A stretch of 64,000 nt of DNA from Botryotinia globosa (lineage: Eukaryota; Ascomycota; Leotiomycetes; Helotiales; Sclerotiniaceae). Below are positions 21,768-33,259 of this stretch, piece by piece. The notes under the pieces are model-generated. The model worked only from the letters and a program-made list of their open reading frames with translations, had not been told where the DNA came from and ran no database searches. Location of the stretch: assembly GCA_014898425.1 (NCBI GenBank), contig RCSZ01000002.1, positions 1,922,001 through 1,986,000 of the forward strand. The letters are read 5' to 3'. How positions within the stretch are numbered: position 1 is the stretch's first letter; each line of letters opens with the position of its first letter. The position numbers and the translations under genes were made by a program.

Positions 21768-21862
21768 CTATGGGAGAGTAGACAGTCGAAACTTTAATGC
21801 AAAGACTAGATCATTTTGAGTTAATATGGAATATGCTGCATCTTATTGCATCAGAAACTTAC
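21768..21862 (-). other. Probable 5' UTR intron of the C2H2 gene
   Basis: On the minus strand, GTAAGTTTC at 21862 and CTCCCATAG ending at 21768 delimit a 95-nt intron. The upstream exon has no ATG in any useful frame, so it would be untranslated leader. This is deduced from splice consensus alone. Confidence 0.45.
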
Positions 21863-22209
21863 GATCTTCTAGGTGCTCTGCACTCTGTATATGTCCTTGA
21901 GAAAAGTTGAAAACGCTATATCTATTCAGTGAGTCAATGAGCTCTAATGAATTTGAAATTGCCCAGGGAGATTTTTGCTCCCATTTATGAATGTAGTTGT
22001 GAATGCCGACACCATCGATGCCGTAAAACCGGCATCATTACCAATATTACCACTCCAGAAGGGATATAGCTAGACAGAACTTACAGACTATTTGCAGTTC
22101 TCAAGACAAATTTAAGTCGCGTTTTGAGTCGCGTACTGTTGCAAAACTGCAGTGCGGCACACGCAAGGCTCGTGTATTTCAAGATCAAATAGGGATCAGT
22201 TTATACCCT

Positions 22210-22288
22210 TTCCAAGAATCGAACGCTGGATCTCGCTAGCTAGGAGATTAGTATTTTTCAGGAACGCGCCGTTATACCAAGAAGGACT
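22210..22288 (-). ncRNA. tRNA-like relic with A and B boxes
   Basis: On the minus strand TGGTATAACGG (22279-22269) matches the internal A box of tRNA genes (as in Glu, Gln and Asp tRNAs), and GTTCGATTC (22224-22216) matches the B box 44 bases on. The start TCCTTCT and the end AAAGG could form part of an acceptor stem. The T stem and anticodon stem do not pair well, so it is probably a decayed tRNA gene or tRNA-derived repeat rather than a functional tRNA. Confidence 0.3.
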
Positions 22289-25200
22289 CACTGGATATCT
22301 ACCAATTCTGTGAATTACAGCAAGGGAATTAAGGAGTCTGTTCAACTACCGGAGAAGGACGAAGAAACAGTATAGTACAAGCACGACTTCTGAGACGAGC
22401 TATTGTTCAGTGTTAATCGTGCGGTACCTTGCAGAATAGCTTCGAAATCCCTTGAGGGGGGGGTCAGTTCTCCCTCTTTAATGGCCCTCGCCTCACGGAA
22501 GCCAAATCATACATGTCAAATGATGGCGAAGAAGTCCTCGAGTAGGTTGGATCAACACTAGTCTCTCAAATTGTGGATTGTGGGGTTTCCATAAGACACT
22601 GATCATGATCTATTGGCGAGAACCAAGAGAGTTAATTGTGTGGGCTTAGTCTCATTATTTCGTACATATGCAAATTGGTCTGATATGACAGGGATCAATC
22701 GCCAGAAAGCAAAGAATTATGCAGGTCCTTCTTCCACATCACACTCAAAGTGAATTGAAGAGCTGTCAAATCCTTGGTTTTAATCCATTGGTTTGCACAA
22801 GGTTGCCTCCCTGGGTGCAGATCTACGATCTCGCATTCTCCAACCCGTTTGTAATCAGCCATTTATGTGCCCATTACGAGGTTGTGTTTTCGCGAAGAAT
22901 GAGACGATGGTCTCTGGAATGCTCAACATTATGAGGGCTTTCCAGTATTAACCATCGCGCTGATTCGCGACATTGAGATAGCTTGGAAGCCATCAGGTCA
23001 TTGTCAAAAGTCCTTGACTTCGGCTGGCGTTTTCAATCAACCTTGGAAGGTCTCGATTGATTGTTCAATTGAAACCCTCGGAGTTGACGATGTGCACTAT
23101 CTCAACAAAATGCTTTGTTTGTGCGGGTGTTCCAGAAAGCAGCTGATTATTGGTCAATCAATCATTCACGGTACTTCATGCGTCCAATCAAGATCAGTTA
23201 TGAAACAGCAGCCAGTCGCGCTTACTTCTGCCAATAAACCAATAAATGAGAAAAGCCTCTGCCACTTGATAGACGCCTCCAAGGCCCCTAAGATAGAAAG
23301 CTGAAATAGCCACCAAAGTTTTTTTGGCTGATCTACGAACTATCAATCGGGAAAAGGACCCAAAACAGTATCATATATGATAGAAATTCAACCAATAATT
23401 CAACTTTCACAGGAATTGTACAATATGGCCAATCAAAAGTTCGGACTCAACAACACGCGAATCCTTTCCTGGTGTAATTTCTATGGTACAATCCGGGCTC
23501 CAACATATTCGTCTTAGTCGGTACGGAGGTACAGTCAGCCCGCGAGAGAACGGAAAAGGTGTACAGGTTGATGTTGAGCCGAATAGGGATGCTAACTCTC
23601 TTTCATTCCGGCTAACATTTATTGACTCGGCTCGGCTATCAATGGAAGAGGAGTCATATGTGATATCACTCGCATTAATTCAAGAAGATGGTGAAAAAAC
23701 TGTCAATATATACAAAAGAACAGGTTTCTATCTTGCCGATTATTTCGATGAAAAAACAAACACAATTTATTGCGTTTGTTAGATTAATATGATAAATGTC
23801 CTGGAACAACAAAAAGCCAGCGCATCATATTTTCGTTGCCCTGCCCACCTAGGCACTACTTTTCGTTACTATCCTGTCAAATATGCAGCAAGAAGAAATT
23901 TGGTTGGGATAGTTTCTAAAGCCATTAAAGTTTTCTTACTTGTCAATTCAAGCGATAATTGACTGCAGCTTCTATTTTGGCTAGCTACATATTCATCTCC
24001 GTGCACTGTGCATGCTGGAAACGTACTAGATCAATTCTGGAGTAAAAGATGTGATACGTTGTGCATTTTCATCACTGTCATCAAGAGCACAGATATTACA
24101 AGATTCAAACATGTCAAGAAGTGAAATTTCACGTATATACTCTTTCCTAAGGTTCCTCGGCCTGTTTGTGCGGGGTCAGTCGAAAACCTTCGTGCAAAAT
24201 TACACGCGATCAAATCCGACAATTTGGTACCATTGGCTAACCGGCTTGAGCACAGCTTACTGCTGCACCATGTGGTTAGAAACATTGTGCATTATCTCAC
24301 TACACTGCGCTCTTCCCGTATGGTTCCAGTGAGAATTCTCTGCATACTTGGTAAACCTGCCAATGCCAGTAACACATTCATGGGGCAATGCAGGCTCGAA
24401 CGGAAGGAAACGATAGTCTAAAATATCGCCACTACAACTGGAGACTGAAGTCAATGGCTCCACTATGCAGTAGGTCCTCAAGATACACTTCCACATGCGA
24501 TTGACGACTGGATGAGAAGATGCTAACAGAAGTTAAAGATCCCCCCGAAATCTAGGGTTCTTACACATGGATTTATCAGCCTCTGCAGTTCTTGTAGTAT
24601 ATCCAACCACCACTTCCTCAGAAGTAGCCATCCGCCACACACTTGGTCTGCGTTCCTTGCCAACTTCATGGTATCCCTGAAGACGTTGTTGGGGACTGCT
24701 GATATCAGTTTCCTCCTCTCACGGCCATAGTATGTATAATGGTCCGGGAAAACCATTTCACTCTCCCAGAACAGAGTTACATCGACTATAGAAGTCCTTC
24801 GAGGATGCAGTATTATCTTGGCAGACTCAGTTTTTCATCTATAAGAAAGAGAAAGAAGCGTTGTCAAAGTATGTCATTATATCTTCTTCTTCTTCCGCCG
24901 CTTGCACTACCTGATCACGGTATTTTTTCTCTCCTTCAGCAGACTCTGCTCGGAAATTTCTCATCCGGAAACTTTCTAAATAAAGCAACGCCAAATATAT
25001 TGCAGCTTCCACACTGAGAATTCGCTTGCCAACCTAAGCAAAATGTGTCAAACGTATATCGAAAAATGCTTTGTATGCAACGCACCCACTGGGACTAAAG
25101 TGGTCACGAATTGTAAGGATAAACCCCACTGTGTGATGTCAACATCAGAAGTGGTATCAAAAGGTGCTTGTGCATTACACAAAAATATCGATAGCAAATT

Positions 25201-25448
25201 GGAGCTTTTTCCTTAAAGGTTATTTGTAAGTGATTCCCATGATGATGTCTCACAAATCGTTGGGACTAACTGTTCGAAAATAGTACCAAGATGGTCGGCG
25301 CCAAATGAGTTTGTAAGTGATTTCCAATCTCGTACTTGGCCAGAGATCTAGATGCTGCATCTGAACGAGTATGGCTACCTATAGCAGTTACCGATTGCAT
25401 GCACTAAACTTCCTTGTTCATGCCAGTCATTCGTATTATATATACAAG

Positions 25449-25573
25449 TACTCGTGCGGCCAGAAAGTATGCAACTCCGACGCTAGATGCACATACCACA
25501 AGATGGTAAACTACAAGAGGACTAACCTGATTTTCATAGCTCCGGAGTTGCATACTTTCTGGCCGCACGAGTA
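25449..25573. mobile_element. MITE copy 1: 121 bp with perfect 29-bp inverted repeats and TA flanks
   Basis: CTCGTGCGGCCAGAAAGTAT plus nine more bases (25451-25479) is repeated exactly in inverted orientation at 25543-25571. TA lies on each side (25449-25450 and 25572-25573), as expected for a Tc1/mariner- or pogo-type target duplication. The 63-base centre has no coding capacity, so this is a non-autonomous miniature element. A diverged relative lies at 42937-43058. The perfect arms suggest that this copy is young. Confidence 0.85.
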
Positions 25574-28500
25574 CTCATGACTTTCGATTTGAGGTCTAAT
25601 GGTGCAAATTACCAGGTCCGCGTAATTTCTCGCTACCTCGGCAGCAATTCGTGTGTACTATAACATATTTCGGTCCTCACACCCGGTTTGGAGCTTTCTA
25701 GTCTACCAACTCTACCGGCTGTCATAATCGGCGTGGCGCATAGTGTGGGGACTCAGGACTGTAAACCGATCTCCGATGTGCTTTCCTCGTGTAACCTTCC
25801 ATCATGGATGCAATACCCGGGGTGGCTCTATTTCTATTGCGAAATCAGTCTATTGTGATGAGTCTGTGGCTATTTTCTGTTCCTGTACCTAGTTTTCGAC
25901 TGCCGGCGGGGTCTTTGCAATCATCTTCAAGGACTTGGGACATACAAATGACAAAATTTTCATGATGAATTATGAAGTCTAGATCATGCATGAAAAGCCA
26001 TTGTTTTGAAAAATTACATTCTTTAGGAGTTAAGCCACAATGTCATGTTCGGAACCTCCCCACTGTGTCAAATGGGAATGTTTTTTGAGAGTTCGACGCA
26101 GTGGTCGAAGTGCATAAACTAGGCTAGAAAAGAGGGTAAGCTTTCAGGGAATTATGTACCGCTGTCAAAATCCCTGCGCGTACCATCCCATCTTGTAGCA
26201 GAACCCTCTCCACAATTTTCTTCATCCACATATAGCAGCCCACTTCTAACGGCTTTCCTTCTTGAAAAGTTACGTCCGACGCGAGAAAACGAAAATCCCC
26301 GAACCCTCAAGAACCTGCATTTAAAGATACTAAAGTATGGGATGGAGACACCAATTTCTGAGATCGCAGGTTTCTGGATTACTGGCCTTGCGAGTAGCAT
26401 ATGCAGGACCCCCTGCTCTCCTGGTATTCTATGGAGTGCCACTGTAGTGGAGACGAACAACCCTCGCTCGCTTCAAGCGCCCCGAAAAATTTAATGCTAC
26501 CCGAAGCTACTTCGGTAGTAGTTGAATGTATCACAAGAAGATTACTATTCACAAGTCTACCAATGAAAATATGAAGGAGCGGAGAGGAAATGTTGGCTTG
26601 TTGACATGCCTGGAACCTTACCTATATCACAACATCCTCTAAGTCTAGCAATGGAGCTGTTACATTTCGGAAATATGGACCATTTTAATGGAAGATAGCC
26701 TACAAGTTCTTGTTTTACACCAACAAACGGCATCCACCGGCTAATTTGAACTAGTCAACTTGCTTCGCCGAGATGTATCTCATACCTCACAGAGTATACA
26801 CATCAGATCTACGGTCTATATCCTGCCGAAGCCGCGGGGCTACCGAAGGTGCATGAATTCGCAACTTGCTATAGCACACTAAATACAATAGGCAACTATC
26901 CCGCCAGCTTCCATCAAATAATGATCCAATCAAGATTCAAAAGTCGAGATTCACATCAACCTTTCTCGATTTGAAGCAAACGGAGGGTTTCTTGCTAAAT
27001 CGGAGGCCTTTGATGCAGAAATTTAATCCCCAAGCGGGTAAGACGTTGAGTATAGTATCCGCGTCAATTAACGTATCTTTGCTCTGAAGAAACATCTTTT
27101 CTTGGTATTCGGGTCCGAGAAGAAGCTTATATCCGATAAGCCATTGAATGGTATGTAGTGACATCAAAATGTGGTCAATAGATCGTCGAGATCGTCGAAA
27201 ATGTGTCGTCGTGTTGCGACTCTCGATGCCGGCTATTAGGATTAGGCTACATCATGCGATTAAAGTCTCCGCCATGGAAGGCTGAACTCAAAGATATGAC
27301 ACCAACTATTACTTCTAAAGTAAATTAGTTCGAAATTTGGTCGAAATACTTCTTTTTTGAAAGTGTTGGGATGACAGATGAGAAAGCATGATGGCTCTAG
27401 TAGATTGTAGTCCCAGTAAAAAAGTTCGATTGCTTTGGTCACCAGGCGGGCACTGCTTGAAATTATTACTATACTATTAAAGTGGGATTGACCGTAACTT
27501 CAGTTATATTCTCAATATCCCCCAATCTTCAACATATTCAGTCATCGAACAGCTGCAATTCATGAAACTTCATTTCAAAAGGATGTAATCCTATTCAAAA
27601 TTTTGAAGGGACCCCTATTCACTCAATTGAGAAGAACGCCTTTGTTTCGAAGCTTAAGTAAATCTTGCGAGGTTGCCTTTGACGCACTTCTCTTGGACTT
27701 GAATCAACGCTTTGGGATAGCCAAAAACACATAACCCCTTCCACGCCGACTACTCTCCTCAAAAGCTCTCGTACCTTGTAGATCTCGATATGAACTAAAC
27801 GGAAAGTCTCGCAAAAATTACTCTCGACAATTGCGGCAATTATTTATTAAATAGAACTCATCTATCGATCATAACTTCATCATTGGATTATAACGATCAT
27901 AAACTGCAAAGCAAATGACTTGCATGTTCCAGGCTCTTCTGCAGTCATTGGCAATGCAACGTGATAGGTCGCTTGCTTCAGTACTTGCATGGCTTCAGCG
28001 TATTCATTTTTCTATTCACTCTCATGTCATTTCTTTGATTCAAGCTCAATACATGCAGAAGTAGGTATCTCTAAAGATTACCAATGTAACTATGATCATT
28101 TAGTTCACTGCCATGACAGTATGGCACAGTGTATGGAGGAATGGATTTTATCCGTCGATCAACCTTCTATGAATATTTGGGATTATACTGGAATCCCCGA
28201 AAAGTCTCGGAGCATCATAGTCCGCACAAGCTGCAGCTTCATAGGAAGTGCTCTTCGTTGGCAATACAATGATGTCAAATGATAAGATTCAACAGCTAAA
28301 CAAGATGCTATCGAGTTCACTTGCACCGAACACGGAGTTGTAATCTTACATCAACAGAACGAAGATACTAGGTATTGCGAAATGGCCTTGGCCTATCTGC
28401 ATCATTGTAGCTCTCAGTTCCCAGTTTGTTTGCTACATTACATCATCGTTTCTTTCAGTTGACAAGATCTCTACACCCTTCACACTTTTTGCTGTGACTA

Positions 28501-31500
28501 TCCAATCAAGAAGACCAACTCTTCAGTCGGAGCCGCGAGCTCAACAGGAAGGACTATAGTTTTACTGTCTTACTACATTCTACAAGCTCTTTGAAATCAA
28601 ATTAGATGGTGTGCCTGCAATGCAAGCTATCTTTTCTTTGGTGAAACCTTCCCCGCACCAGAAATCGACAGAATTTTGATTATTCAATGATGAGCAAAAT
28701 AACTGCCATCGTTCTGAGCGTATCTCTTCGGTATTTCTTGGCTAATCTGAGAAATGAGTATTAATATTTAACGATCAGTCAAGGTTGCCTTTACTTTTGA
28801 AGATAATCTACCTTTATAGCATTCGCCCCTAATGGTTAGGGAAGCGATATATATAGATAAGTCTTTTGAAGATCACCTGACCTGATCTGATCTGACGTGT
28901 AACCCATTACGGATTCCCAAGTTATTAAGATCGTTGCATGGGGTCGCGCGTTGAGAATGGTCTTGTGGGCAATGGATATTCGCATCCACAAGGGGGCCTA
29001 TGAACATAGGTGAACTATTTGACAGAATTTTATCTGCAATCGATTACCCACTAAAACTTGATAGAGGGTGGGGGACAGAAGATGAAGAGTTCCTCGGGCA
29101 ATGATGAGTTATTGCCCAAGTGTTTGAAAGCTTCAGGGTATACCATGAGTATAGGCTTGTCTGTTGGTGCCTCATGTTATTAACATTCATGGAATTAATA
29201 TCCTACCCGTGGTTTTGATGCCAAAGTAGGCGATGAACCGGCGATCTATGATATACTTCGCATCAAATAATTGCATCAATCACATCCACATCTCAGAATA
29301 TCATCAAATCTTCCCATGATCTCATCACCCTTTTCTGGGACCCCATATTTTGGGAGTGACTGGAGTGAGCAACATCCAATGCCGAGACACTGGTCCCCAC
29401 AGCACCGTCGATGCAATCACTTTAAGCTGCCGGCATAACCTCTATCAAGCGTTGGTTCCATTGTTTCCATACCCCGGTAAGCCATCCCGTCTAATAGTCC
29501 CTCGAACGCCGAGAACTTCGGGCACGGATCCATGTTCCTGGCTCATGTCTTTCATCTCGGAAGACACCAACAAGTTTGTTAATTTAGGCGACCAAAACAA
29601 TCACGTCCCCCTATCGTATTCATTGCCTTCCCCGTTCAAAATATATCAAAAAGACATCTTGTATATCGTCGGCGATATGCACTTTGACATCCAAGACATA
29701 ATATGACGAACCGTAGAAATAGAATATTCACCATCGTAGATTTCCTTTTTCAGTTCTACTTCCCCTATCTAGGAAGTTCTCCGATCTCGTGATATGTTGT
29801 CAAGCAGGGCGTTTTGTGAAATGGAGGGGCTCCGTATTAATTTCCCTAACAGCCATGTTTTGTCTCTTTTTGTGACATTCGAGTATCAATACAGGTATCT
29901 ATAAGTGACCAAGAGTATCCCCTCACATAGGTACATAGTTCATTTCAAGTTTAGCGCTAGGAGAAGCAACGTCAGGCGCTTAGGACTTCTGTATCATTAG
30001 TGTAACACGAGATAGATAGGGGCAAGGGAGGGGGTTCGCTTAGATGAATGGGGCGCACGAGGCGTGTGGAGAACATTGTTTGGGGGAGAATCAAATTGGC
30101 TTGCATGAGGAGGGAATCATGATTTCGGATGTTTTGGTTGGTTCGTATATTTATCCTTTGGGAATTGGGATTGGTGAAATACTGATGAGTTGATTTCGAA
30201 TACGGGATGGTAGATTGTGGTTGAATCAATCGAGTGGGGGTTGTGTGAACTACCCGGTTCTTAAAAATGTGTACGATGGAAAGAATTGTGTGTAATCAGC
30301 TATGTGCAATATTTGTCCTCCGTAAAATAAAATACAATTCGGACGTTATTGCAATCTACACTTTATTAAAGATATGAGAATCATAAATAGGAACAGGCTT
30401 TCGTTGGTATCCAAGAAGCACACGTTACGATAATTCGTTGTGAGTGTCTAATACTGGTGCTCTGGTTTGCTACTTCGTATTTGCTTGAGCCAGGGTATCA
30501 AGAGCAAGAGAGCAAACTGTTTATCACGCTTTTGCTCCTCCTCTGAGATTCCGACTCAAGTAAAAGAGCAAGCTGTTTCCTCTTGGTATTTCGAGCGACT
30601 AGACCGCTGTATTATACTAATGGGTTAAACCTCTGCCTCCGGAAAGGGAAGGTAGATAGCCACTGAGGAAAGCTTGTTGATAAAACTTAGTGACGAGAAT
30701 CCGCTTGTGATTTATTCCATCCAAACTGAGGGATGAATTATCAAACTTGCCCTGCGTTGTCCATAGACACGAGCATTGAATAGGGTCTACATCTTATGAA
30801 CAAACAACTAGGGAATGTTTGAGTAGGCACCTAGGGTCATCATACTAGGTCTAAATTCCTTGATCTATCCCTTTCATCTAACTCCAGACAAGGCTCAGTT
30901 TCGTTTGTCAGACACACGGTCGGCATCACTACAGGCCTTGGATATAACGCTGTAAACAACCACTCTGTAGCACCAAGTTCTCAATGCAACACGCCGACCA
31001 ATCAATTAAACTAAACTTCACTGCGCAATGCCGAGAACAACAATCAACAGGGACAGTCATTGGGTCAAAAGGGTGACGAGAGACTGTTGTTTTGATACTA
31101 CAAACAAATCTCAAAAGGTAGGTAGGGACCCGACTAATGCTACATACCTACTACCAATAGCATAGCATGGCATATTTCTAATGAGAGAAAACTTTCCCGC
31201 GGCTTTTAAAGGGCAAAGAGGTAGAAAGACATTTGAACATACAACCACATCACCGTACACTTCTTCCCCTTCTTCCATATGTAGGAGAGGAGAAACAACA
31301 TCAACATCAAGATCATAAAATCAAACATCAAGGATACTTTCTGCAAGAAAATTGAAGTTATTCCCACTTCTCTGTTACCTACGCAATCATTCAAGTACAG
31401 CCCTAGCGTCAATCTCCCCACTCCCCACTGTCGCGTCTCCAGCGTTCATACTTAGCAAAAAAAAGTTTCGTACGCGATCAATTAAATATTAAATCGATAT

Positions 31501-31596
31501 TAATTTTAATATTACTTTTATGCTCGACTTCACATTGACTTGAGTCTGATCATTTTAATCTTCATCTAGCAATATTAATAATTCATAAAATTCATC

Positions 31597-33259
31597 ATGA
31601 CGACCATGATGGATGCCTTTGTTCGTCGATTCCAGCTGTTAACAGAGCAAAGAGAAACTGGCGATGAATTAATTAAGGTGTGTTGGTTCGCCGTCGATGC
31701 TATGATGTGATTGCTATGCCGGAATCCAATCGCCTGTGCTAACTTCAACTGCCATCAGGATCTTTTGATGTATGTCGAGACGGTCGAAAACAGTCTGGGA
31801 CATGAAAATGAGCGTCTTAAAAAAGAATTGAACGATGCACATCTGGATCTGGACGATTCGAGAAAATCAAGAAGAGAGTTGCAAATACATTGGAATTTGA
31901 CCAGCCAACATTTAGAACGAGCTATCAACGAAAATAGTATCCTGCAGGTACGATGGAATGAGAGTTCGATGAGAGCCGGCTTCATTTACTGATGCGTTGC
32001 AAAAACAGAATCGAAATCCCTACATAATAGCGCTGGTTGATGCCGATGGCATGATTGTCAGTTGCACATCCCCATATCTCGTCCGAACCATCGCTGATAA
32101 GTGCTACATAGTTCAATCAGGATCTCATAAATCAAGGGCTCGAAGGAGGTAAAAAGGCAGCCAACCTCCTCAGGGCTTCAATACTCGAACAATGTAGTGG
32201 ACCTCAGACCGAGGAGATTGAAATCATGGCAAAAGTCTGCGGAAATTACACCGGATTATCGAAAGCCTTAATGAGAGACGGCACACTCGAAAGTTTCGAA
32301 AAATTTAAAGAATTTACTCTGGGATTTACCCAAGGAAAAGCACATTTCGATTTTATAGATGTTGGCCATGGCAAAGAAAGGGCGGACTCAAAGATTAAAG
32401 GTTCGTATAGCCTTCCAACATTTTACAGTCATTTCGGGGCAGGCTATCATTGTACTGACTTCTACAAGAATGCATTAGATGGCATTTAAGAAACTGGAAT
32501 TGCAAACAACTATTACTTGGTATATCATTCGATAGCGGATACGCACCATTTCTCGACGAAGTGATTACGCAGGACGATCGAAATAGAATTACAATAATGG
32601 AAGGACCTCCAATAGTTCGCGAGCTCTCTGCAATTGGCCTCCGAACTCTCAAATTCGAACATATATTCCGCTCTCAAAAATTGACAGATCGCACAACAGA
32701 ATTCAGTCAGGCATCCGTTCCATCAACCTGGGCAGGTGTCACGTCGATTCCTCCACCCACACCACCTACCACTGTCGCATCTCCTGCTTTAGGTAAAACC
32801 GCTTCGACGGCAGTTAAGAAACCAGATGTTACAAATAATGTTTTTGCTCGACTGGGCTGGGTTCCGGGGCCTAGAGGACTGGATCCCCCAATACATGTCA
32901 AGAAAGATGTATTGGAAGCGGTAAAACGACGTACAAATTCGAATAAATTATGTAACAATCATTATCTACGAGGCCCTTGCTCCAAAGGCGATGAATGTTG
33001 CTTTGAGCACGATCACAAAGCTACAGAGGAGGAAATAAAAGCCATTGCTTATTTAACACGTCAAAATCCTTGTGTCAATGGCCAAGATTGTGATAATGAG
33101 GAATGCATCTATGGGCACCATTGCCCAAGTGTAGTAATCCCCAGCGTTGGGCCTAAGGAACCTACATGTATGGCATTTGCTTGCAAGTTCTACAAGGACG
33201 ACCACCCCCCAGGAACTGTCATCAAGCACCCCAAAAAGGAGTACGTTGAACGCTATTAA
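31597..33259 (+). CDS. DUF7923 (NYN/PIN-like) protein with tandem CCCH zinc fingers
   Basis: Five exons: 31597-31677, 31759-31947, 32009-32056, 32112-32400 and 32469-33259, about 465 residues; introns are 55-81 nt and all junctions keep frame. The N-terminus is a coiled coil (LGHENERLKKELNDAHLDLD and beyond, to about residue 85). Then comes the DUF7923-type domain: IIALVDADGMIFNQDLINQG, EGGKKAANLL and LLLGISFDSGYAPFLDE. It contains the Asp-rich VDADG strand of NYN/PIN-like nuclease folds. A Pro/Thr linker leads to two CCCH fingers, C364-X8-C-X5-C-X3-H and C404-X5-C-X4-C-X3-H. The combination suggests an RNA-binding, possibly RNA-processing protein; the function is inferred from family resemblance. 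Short CX...H motifs continue to the C-terminus. Confidence 0.88.

Larger units (their letters stand above)
21863..31596. other. 9.7-kb gene-poor region
   Basis: No coding gene can be supported over nearly 10 kb. Frames are short (below about 120 codons), overlapping and without motifs. The best are 23483-23782 (+), ending in ADYFDEKTNTIYCVC, and 29350-29706 (+); neither is recognised. The region holds the tRNA-like relic and one MITE copy (25451-25571). It may combine the upstream control region of the C2H2 gene with decayed sequence. Confidence 0.6.

Noticed and set aside
23483..23782. 99-codon ORF that vaguely resembles the tail of a HET-domain protein
   Set aside because: No HET core motif nearby and resemblance is too weak to name.
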